This document shows positions 1 to 5,534 of a stretch of DNA of 7,796 bases, piece by piece. Under the pieces are notes generated by a model. It was not told the DNA's origin. It did no database searches and was given only the letters and a program-made list of their open reading frames with translations. The position numbers and the translations under genes were made by a program. The DNA comes from an uncultured Syntrophobacteraceae bacterium. GTDB lineage: Bacteria > Desulfobacterota > Syntrophobacteria > Syntrophobacterales > Syntrophobacteraceae. The stretch is taken from the NCBI GenBank assembly GCA_937889795.1, contig CALBZH010000605.1, positions 1 through 7,796 on the forward strand, read 5' to 3'. Position 1 is the first letter of the stretch; the number at the start of each line of letters is the position of its first letter.

Positions 1-47
1 GAGATATCCACTCGTGACTGGAGTTCAGACGTGTGCTCTTCCGATCT
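1..47. other. Illumina TruSeq index adapter remnant (artefact)
   Basis: Bases 14-47 are the constant multiplexing primer sequence that begins GTGACTGGAGTTCAG and ends CTTCCGATCT. Bases 6-13 (ATCCACTC) sit where an 8-base index would be, and bases 1-5 (GAGAT) are the end of the flow-cell part of the primer. Read on the other strand the index is GAGTGGAT, which I recall as TruSeq index 23. This is library adapter left at the contig end, not genome. It also creates a false GTG start at 14 whose translation gives TGVQTCALPI, a peptide that recurs in databases as adapter contamination. Everything before base 48 should be removed before annotation. Confidence 0.97.
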
Positions 48-1027
48 TGAACAAATCGTTCGCGGAAGCCGTCCTCGAAGCCAATACCCCCTTGGAGGCG
101 AAAGGCATCGGTGCCTTCCGGATGATGAGCCTGGAATACGACCGATCCGATGCCCTTAGCGTGCGGCAGTATGTGGACACCTATTTCATGAAAAACGCAC
201 CGGCGGTCACAGGGAAGATCGTCCCTCCTTTCCGGACGCGCTGGAGGGATTATCGTTCCACCGTCCTGGCGTTCGTGAAAGCGGATAACGACCCCCGGAC
301 GCCCGACCAGAGCCTGGGTGTCAGCTCCATCCAAATCACGTTCCGGGATTGGATCAGCCCCTGGATTTCTCTGGATTACATGGATATCGCGATTGAGGCG
401 GTGCACATCGCGCGAGACCGCCTCACGCCGAAAGTCACCGGAAACCTTGTCGAATCCGTTGGGCTCATCAAGGATGAGGTGAATCAGATGGTCTTGGGCA
501 AGGGGCTCATCGGCAAACAGCGCGACTACCAGATCATCAACGCCGCTCTTACCCAGGTCAACGTCCCCCAACCTCCGCAGTTCCTAAATACATTGACCAA
601 GTCCGTGCGGAACGCCGTCAGCATCCAGCAGAGCCTCGAAAACGCCCAGGCGGCCGGTTTCGGTCCGGAGGACCAGCAGGTCGCCTTCGAGGTCTTCACC
701 GCTACGGCCATGCAGGCTGACACCGGCGTGGAAGTGATCAAGCAGGGGCTTTCGACGCTGCAGCAGCAAATGCAAACGGTTCAGCAGAGCTTTGGCGGAA
801 TCTCCGGAGAGGTGGTTCAGCTCAAGACTTCGGTGAGCGCTCTCGGGGGCCGGATGGATGCCACCATCGCCGAGGGCGGTGAGATGCAGCGGCTGCGATC
901 GGATCTCGACACCGTATCTCAGAAAGTCGAGGTGCTTCGCGATTTGGATCCCACCAGCGTGCGCACAAAGCTCATCGAAGTGGAGAGCCTCACCAACCGT
1001 GTGAACAACCTGGAGCGGTTCAGATAG
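48..1027 (+). CDS. 5'-truncated coiled-coil protein, paralogue of next gene
   Basis: I do not recognise a named family. About 326 residues remain; the 5' end is lost at the adapter junction, the first complete genomic codon is AAC at 50, and the stop is TAG at 1025-1027. The N-terminal half is a predicted helical domain that aligns well with residues about 142-290 of the next protein: both have an R-W-R-x-Y/L segment before a V-x-A-F/Y-V stretch (near bases 236-280), then a TFRDW or QFKDW motif and an acidic/basic helix rich in D, R and L. From about base 600 the protein becomes Q-, E-, V- and L-rich with heptad-like spacing (around LSTLQQQMQTV and LTNRVNNLERF), so the C-terminus is probably coiled coil. 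It lacks the regular 20-residue K-V-D repeats of its neighbour. By analogy, the missing N-terminus may have carried the Ig-like domain seen in the neighbour; that is inference. It is followed after 25 bases by the next gene, so the two are probably co-transcribed. Likely a structural fibre component; function unknown. Confidence 0.78.
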
Positions 1028-1040
1028 GGAAGCGCTCCCC

Positions 1041-1047
1041 AGGGAGG
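1041..1047 (+). promoter_or_regulatory. ribosome binding site for the Ig/coiled-coil stalk gene
   Basis: AGGGAGG lies 5 bases upstream of ATG 1053. This near-ideal Shine-Dalgarno fixes that start and makes the gene a separate translation unit in the short gap after the preceding TAG. Confidence 0.8.
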
Positions 1048-1052
1048 CAACC

Positions 1053-3017
1053 ATGGGGGACACGGGCTCCTACCTGGAGCTTCTGCAGGAAATCCAGAGC
1101 CTTCGAGAAACGGTCGACGAGCTCAAACAGACCATCGGCAAATGCCATCGGGTCACGCTTCGCCCTGTTCACGTGAGTCCGTTTCTGGGGCAGCCGGTAA
1201 CCGTGGTGGCGACCGTTACCGACGCTTCCGGACGCACCCCCAAGGGTGATGCCCGAATGACCTTCTCGGCCTCGTGGGGCAAATTGCGCTGCTCCGACGG
1301 ATTCAGCGCTCAGGAAGCTAGAACGGTTACGGCTCGAACCGGCGTGGACGGGACGATCCGCCTCACCCATCTCCCCGACACCTCGGAAGAGCTGTGGGAT
1401 GTGCAGTCTTCCGCGCTTGAATCCATGCTCCGCCGCCTCGACCCAACGGTGCCAACCCCCCAGGAGGATCTGAAAGGGTTTCTGGAGCTGGCAAGGCAGT
1501 ACCGCTGGGAGGCCAACGTCCATTTCCGGAGAGCGGTGGACATTTACGTCAGGGATTTTCAACGCCGAGCCATGGAAACGGTCAACACCCACGACCACAT
1601 GGCGCGCTGGCGCTATCTGGATGCCACCGTCGTGGCTTATGTCCGGGACGACGAGGCGGCGGACAACGTCCCCTCCTCGGTCTGGGGGACGGCCGCCCTG
1701 ACACTGCAGTTCAAGGACTGGCTCGGTCCGCTTCTGCAGGCACACCTCGACCTGGCAAGCGCGGAGAGCCGGCTGGATCGGGACCTGGTATGGATCAAGG
1801 ACCTTGAGAAAGACACAGGGAGGCTGGTTGAGACGGTTTACGACCGCATCCGGGACTACGTGAACGGCCAAAGGGGGCTGCTCGGGGAGATCGCGGGGCG
1901 AAAGGTTTCGCAGGCCGCCATAGGCGGTTTCCTCCAAGCCTCCATCGGTGACCTGCCGCTGGAAGCCCGGGCAAGCCTCTTCGCCCCCTTGCAGGCAGCC
2001 TCAGGAACCCTCGAAAAGGCGGGGGTGAGCGTCCTGAGCGGCTTGGGGCAGGCACGCACCGAGCTCAAGAAGGATTTGAGCACTGCCGTCAATCAAATCG
2101 AGACCACCAACCTGGGCCCCATGCGAGACCAGCTCAGCGGAATCGAGAGTCAGCTGCTCGACAAGCCCGGCAGGACAGAGCTTTCCAGTGCGCTGGCCGG
2201 AAAGGCCGATCTCTCCGCCCTGGAAGGATTTCGACGGGAGACAGAGGGATCCTTGAAGGGGAAAGCGGACGTCACCGCGCTGGAGGGATTGAGGACGGAG
2301 ACAAAAACCGCCCTGGGCCTGAAAGCGGATGCGTCGGCGCTCAGCACCTTTCAGTCCAAAATGGAGAGCTCACTTGCCACCAAAGCCGATCTGATGAACC
2401 TCCAAAACCTGGCCGCTGCGGTGAACGAAAACCTCCGACTGATCGGAGACAGAATCGGCGGCGTGGAAAGGCAGGTGCAGGAAAAGGTCGGGAAGACCGA
2501 GCTTGCCCAAGCCATGGCCACCAAGGTCGATCGAGCGACGTTCGACAGTTATCGCACCGAATTGAATACGGCTCTGGGGACCAAGGTGGACAACGTGACC
2601 TTTGAACGGTTCCAGCTCGATGTCAACGACAGGCTCAACAAGAAAGTCGGAACCGATGTTTTCGATGCCGGGATGAGCCGGACCAATGCCGCGCTGGCCG
2701 GCAAGGCCGACAAGACCGCTCTAGAGACACTCCGGAGCTCGATGGAGCAGTCTCTGAGCACCAAGGTGGAGCTGACCCAGTTCAGCCAGTATCAGACCGA
2801 GGTGAAGAACGCTCTGTCGACCAAGGCGGCAACCAGTGACCTGACCCAGCTCCAAAGCGACCTCACCTTGGCGCTGAGGAGCAAAGTCGACACGGCTACC
2901 TTCAAGGTCTTCAGCACGGCGGTCAACGAGTCGCTTCAGACCAAGGTCGACACCGTCACGTTCAGTCGTTTCCAATCGGACGTCAACAGCCGGCTGAGGG
3001 TGGTCAGACCGGCGTGA
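1053..3017 (+). CDS. Ig-like plus repeat coiled-coil fibre-like protein
   Basis: A 654-residue protein of no family I can name, with a clear domain order. Residues 7-30 form a short N-terminal heptad helix. Residues about 36-108 resemble a Big-1/invasin-type Ig domain (GQPVTVVATVTDASG, then a FSASWGKL strand, then GVDGTIRLTHLP). Residues about 142-290 are the helical domain shared with the preceding paralogue (ARWRYLDATVVAYV, QFKDW). Residues 290-370 are Ala/Leu-rich helix. Residues 371-650 are a repeat stalk of mainly exact 20-residue units, most beginning K-A/V-D with L/F at unit positions 7 and 10 and usually L at 18. A TKxD motif recurring every 20 residues fits a trimeric alpha/beta coiled coil with beta-layers, as in phage fibres and adhesin stalks; trimer state is inferred. 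There is no signal peptide or membrane segment, so it is not an ordinary secreted adhesin and may be built into a cytoplasmically assembled appendage. The start is set by AGGGAGG. The stop TGA overlaps the start region of the next gene. It could also be an internal scaffold. Confidence 0.87.
   Translation: MGDTGSYLELLQEIQSLRETVDELKQTIGKCHRVTLRPVHVSPFLGQPVTVVATVTDASGRTPKGDARMTFSASWGKLRCSDGFSAQEARTVTARTGVDGTIRLTHLPDTSEELWDVQSSALESMLRRLDPTVPTPQEDLKGFLELARQYRWEANVHFRRAVDIYVRDFQRRAMETVNTHDHMARWRYLDATVVAYVRDDEAADNVPSSVWGTAALTLQFKDWLGPLLQAHLDLASAESRLDRDLVWIKDLEKDTGRLVETVYDRIRDYVNGQRGLLGEIAGRKVSQAAIGGFLQASIGDLPLEARASLFAPLQAASGTLEKAGVSVLSGLGQARTELKKDLSTAVNQIETTNLGPMRDQLSGIESQLLDKPGRTELSSALAGKADLSALEGFRRETEGSLKGKADVTALEGLRTETKTALGLKADASALSTFQSKMESSLATKADLMNLQNLAAAVNENLRLIGDRIGGVERQVQEKVGKTELAQAMATKVDRATFDSYRTELNTALGTKVDNVTFERFQLDVNDRLNKKVGTDVFDAGMSRTNAALAGKADKTALETLRSSMEQSLSTKVELTQFSQYQTEVKNALSTKAATSDLTQLQSDLTLALRSKVDTATFKVFSTAVNESLQTKVDTVTFSRFQSDVNSRLRVVRPA
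2163..3002 (+). repeat. tandem imperfect 60-bp / 20-residue repeats in stalk
   Basis: An in-frame array in two blocks. Block 1 (2163-2483) starts with a 13-residue unit KPGRTELSSALAG, then three 20-residue units starting KAD (residues 384, 404, 424), then one 34-residue unit (444-477). Block 2 (2484-3002) starts with the related 13-residue unit KVGKTELAQAMAT, then eight consecutive 20-residue units at residues 491, 511, 531, 551, 571, 591, 611 and 631. The 60-base period is visible directly: a form of CCAAGGTCGA recurs at 2521, 2581, 2761, 2821 and 2941, with degenerate versions at 2641, 2701 and 2881. The units differ at many synonymous sites, so this is an old array held by protein constraint rather than a recent slippage product. 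Confidence 0.9.
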
Positions 3018-4759
3018 TGTGGCCTGCACGATGGGGGGTGGAGTGCATCCCGGATCCACGAGGGGAGCGGCAGTTGAAGATCCAGTTCCTGGAAAACAAC
3101 ATCGCCGGATCGCCGGCGGGCATTCGAGTGATCCAAGCACCGGTCGCCGGCGCATCGCGCCCCGTTTTCCGGCTGGCCTTCACCCTGCGCTTTGCCTTGG
3201 GCCCGATTACGGATCGACTTGAGATCGACCCTGACAAGTGCTCCCTCCAAGGCTCTTTCGAGCCGTTCGACTACGACGCCCTCACGATCGCCGAGTCTTC
3301 CCTGAAAGCCGCCTTGTCCACCCTCAGCGGGGCTATCGTGGTGACGCTGGATGGCCCGCGCGAGGTCCGTCGGATTCGCCTCTCATCGACCAAGGGGACT
3401 CCTGGCCCGAAGACCGTCGAGCTCTATCGGCTGGACGGGGACGTCCTTGCGGAAAAACCTACGGAGGTCGCAGCGGTGGAGAACCATAGCGCCGTCTTCC
3501 AGGATTCCTTCACCGACGCTCGTTTCGCCGTTCGAATCAAGACAATGGGTGTGGTTGAGACGGCCCAAACGGACGAACTGGCTGAGCTGCAATTGCGGTC
3601 CTATCCCACAACGCCACGGTTGGGCCTTCAGACGCTCAAGCCCCCTCCTGAAGCGTTGTTTTTTTGGCAGACCGCGGGTGAGGTGGGAAAAGGAGCTCCA
3701 TCCGAGGAAGGCGTGTTCAACGCGGGCAAACCGTGGGCAACCGAGCTGAAACGGCACCTCGATGCACAGATGGAATCGCTGAAAGCGAATCAGAGTAAGG
3801 GGGGACTGGTCCCTCCCTCCTGGCTTGATGTGGCCTTGTGCGCCGAATCGGACGCTCCGTGCAGCCTGAAGATCACCCAGTTGGACGTTTCGTATCACCT
3901 GGTCGTCGAGTCCTTTTCATCGGGGGCTGAAAAGGAGCTGCTTCGATTTCAAGGCGGGGAGGTGATCGACCGGCAGACTCCGTTTCGGCTTCCCCTCAAT
4001 GCCCAAGTCAAAACCGCCGAGATACGCATGGCCGAAAGCCTCCGAAGCGAGGCCCTTCTTGCGCAGACGCTCAATGTGGCTCCCTATCTCGATCCGACGG
4101 GACGAAAGGAGGGCATCAGTCTCGAAGCCGGAAAATGGGCAACCGTTCGCGAGACCCCCCAAGAAGCCATGTTTGTGACCGGGGTCGCGCTCGCGCTGAT
4201 GGCGACGCGGGTGAAGACCGAGGTGCTCGTTCAGCTGCGGGAGGATTGGAATAACGAGCCAGCGGGGAAAACGCTCGCCCAGGGGGCTCTCCTGCTGGAA
4301 ACAGCGGGAAAGCCATCGGTAATGAAAGCTCTCTTTCCGGAGACGCTGATCCTGCCAGCCGCCCCCATCTGGATTCTTGTGAAAGCGGCTCGCGGTCACG
4401 CGGTCTGGCTCGTCGGTCCGGGTCCGGAGTCGGTCCATCTTCTCGCAGACGGAGCCGGCGGGAGCCTCCCCTCGGAAATCAGCGCTATCAGGAGCGTACT
4501 TCCCCTGCGCGGCTTCATCACACGGTTGGGCGAAACGCAAGCGGCACACCACCAATCCAGCCTCAGGCTGGGCCGCTTCGAAATTCAGCTGCCCGGGAGT
4601 CAAGAAGAGGCCGCGACCCACGATTTCACAACAGCCCTGCAGGGGTACCTGTCGGAGCAGCCTGCATCTCCCCTGGTCTCCGATCTCCCCCTTACCTTCA
4701 GATCCGTGGCCCAGGGCCTGATCACCGTCTATCCCCCCCGGATCGTCTTCGATTTGTAA
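3014..4759 (+). CDS. hypothetical beta-rich protein, third gene of fibre-like cluster
   Basis: Unrecognised; up to 581 residues. The composition suggests mostly beta sandwich: alternating hydrophobic strands such as VFRLAFTLRFAL (51-62), REVRRIRLSS (116-125), KTVELYRLDG (133-142) and LKITQLDVSYHLVV (285-298). The REVRRIRLSS/KTVELYRLDG pair recalls discoidin or carbohydrate-binding jelly-roll domains, but I cannot assign one. A later segment, PIWILVKAARGHAVWLV (451-467), looks like another paired-strand core. No signal peptide or membrane helix is seen. The start is ambiguous: GTG 3014 and ATG 3017 overlap the previous stop (GTGA and TGATG overlaps, possible translational coupling), but the best Shine-Dalgarno, AGGGGAG at 3061-3067, points to TTG 3074, giving MKIQFLENN and a 561-residue protein. 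I slightly favour 3074 and list the longest form here. The gene ends 14 bases from the convergent ASCH gene. It probably works with the two upstream proteins, perhaps as a tip, cap or binding module; that is inference from position only. Confidence 0.82.
   Translation: MMWPARWGVECIPDPRGERQLKIQFLENNIAGSPAGIRVIQAPVAGASRPVFRLAFTLRFALGPITDRLEIDPDKCSLQGSFEPFDYDALTIAESSLKAALSTLSGAIVVTLDGPREVRRIRLSSTKGTPGPKTVELYRLDGDVLAEKPTEVAAVENHSAVFQDSFTDARFAVRIKTMGVVETAQTDELAELQLRSYPTTPRLGLQTLKPPPEALFFWQTAGEVGKGAPSEEGVFNAGKPWATELKRHLDAQMESLKANQSKGGLVPPSWLDVALCAESDAPCSLKITQLDVSYHLVVESFSSGAEKELLRFQGGEVIDRQTPFRLPLNAQVKTAEIRMAESLRSEALLAQTLNVAPYLDPTGRKEGISLEAGKWATVRETPQEAMFVTGVALALMATRVKTEVLVQLREDWNNEPAGKTLAQGALLLETAGKPSVMKALFPETLILPAAPIWILVKAARGHAVWLVGPGPESVHLLADGAGGSLPSEISAIRSVLPLRGFITRLGETQAAHHQSSLRLGRFEIQLPGSQEEAATHDFTTALQGYLSEQPASPLVSDLPLTFRSVAQGLITVYPPRIVFDL
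3061..3067 (+). promoter_or_regulatory. candidate ribosome binding site for a TTG 3074 start
   Basis: AGGGGAG sits 6 bases before TTG 3074, in frame with the beta-rich gene. The overlapping GTG 3014/ATG 3017 starts have only GAGGG at 2996-3000, 13 to 16 bases away. This favours the shorter protein and would leave a gap of 56 bases after the stalk gene. Confidence 0.5.
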
Positions 4760-4773
4760 GCAAACACCAGACC

Positions 4774-5484
4774 CTACTCCTCGAACAGAGCCGGATTTGC
4801 CTCGATGATGCTCTCGATGGCCGATTGAACGTCGTCCCATGTGTCGCGCGGCTGGGCGTGCTCGATCTCATCGAAGCGCAGCAGGGCTCCGGTCCATTCG
4901 ATCCCTTCCTTCTCACACCGATCGAGAATAGGAGTAGGTATGGCCTTCAGGGAGATGCTGTCCCAGAACACGGTGATCCGAGGCTCGCCCTCATCAACGA
5001 TCACAATATCCCCCGTTCGGCCCTGCCAGCCGGAAAAGTCGACTCCGAGCTCCTCATCGAGCGCACCGGCCTTCACGACAACAGCGTCATCATACCGGAA
5101 CGGCGACAGGGAGATGAGGTCGTCACCAACGTCGAAAAGGCCCTGCTTCCCCTTGACCGGAAAGGGGATGACCGGTCGTACGTCCTCAAGAACCCAGGAA
5201 TATTCCTCCGGATCGATCTGGTCAACGAGCGCCCCTTCTTCGTCCCCTTGCTGCGCAAGGCGCACGTCTGCGACACGCACGACACAGAGCGCATGCCCGT
5301 AGAGAAAAGTGCACCCGTATTCATCTTCGATCTCTTCCATGTCCTCCTGGGAGAAAGCGGGCTTTCCGGAGGAGCAGATGAGAAGATCTCCCCGATGCAG
5401 CGTATCCCAGCTTCTTAGCTCGATGGTCTTTAGACCCACCAGGATTTCATAGGCGAATGGCTGTTGCACACTCAGTGCGTTCAT
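4774..5484 (-). CDS. ASCH domain-containing protein with C-terminal extension
   Basis: A 236-residue protein. The N-terminal part matches the ASCH fold (PUA-related, predicted RNA- or nucleotide-binding): ALSVQQPFAYEILVGLKTIE at residues 3-22, with the G-x-K-T-x-E-x-R signature (G17, K19, T20, E22, R24), then W26 and the RGDLLICSS strand at 31-39. In the ASCH amidohydrolase YqfB the equivalent Lys and Thr are catalytic, so enzyme activity is possible but unproven. ASCH proteins are usually little more than 100-150 residues; here about 110 more follow, with GWQGRTGDIVIVDEG, an FWDSI strand, EGIEW and an acidic helical tail. That part looks like a small beta-barrel (SH3-like) domain, an impression only. 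The start at 5484 is chosen because GAAAGGA lies 5 bases upstream and the ASCH motif begins at once; an in-frame start at 5538 would add 18 unrelated residues. It lies 50 bases downstream of the DHH-CBS gene, probably in one operon, and converges on the beta-rich gene with no visible terminator between. Confidence 0.86.
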   Translation of the reverse strand: MNALSVQQPFAYEILVGLKTIELRSWDTLHRGDLLICSSGKPAFSQEDMEEIEDEYGCTFLYGHALCVVRVADVRLAQQGDEEGALVDQIDPEEYSWVLEDVRPVIPFPVKGKQGLFDVGDDLISLSPFRYDDAVVVKAGALDEELGVDFSGWQGRTGDIVIVDEGEPRITVFWDSISLKAIPTPILDRCEKEGIEWTGALLRFDEIEHAQPRDTWDDVQSAIESIIEANPALFEE

Positions 5485-5489
5485 GAACG

Positions 5490-5496
5490 TCCTTTC
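5490..5496 (-). promoter_or_regulatory. ribosome binding site deciding the ASCH gene start
   Basis: On the minus strand GAAAGGA is followed by 5 bases and ATG (5484-5482). It supports MNALSVQQ as the true N-terminus rather than the longer in-frame start at 5538, which would overlap the end of the DHH-CBS gene. Confidence 0.7.
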
Positions 5497-5534
5497 TTCA
5501 AGGGAATCGAGTCCGGGCACGGATGGCCCACCAC

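Noticed and set aside
584..1063. 159-codon minus-strand frame at the end of the first gene
   Set aside because: Antisense shadow; no ribosome binding site of note and no domain.
1020..1937. 305-codon open frame on the minus strand, antisense to the stalk gene
   Set aside because: A GC-rich shadow frame: it lies fully opposite a gene with domains and a good ribosome binding site, and its translation is Pro/Arg/Gly/His-rich without a recognisable domain.
2163..3002. Possible CRISPR-like or DNA-level regulatory repeat
   Set aside because: The 60-base period is in frame, varies at synonymous sites, and encodes a consistent 20-residue protein unit; there are no repeat/spacer boundaries.
3917..4840. 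307-codon open frame on the minus strand, antisense to the beta-rich gene
   Set aside because: It overlaps both the beta-rich gene and the ASCH gene. Its translation is Arg/Gly/His-rich with no motif, whereas the opposing frames have coherent protein patterns.
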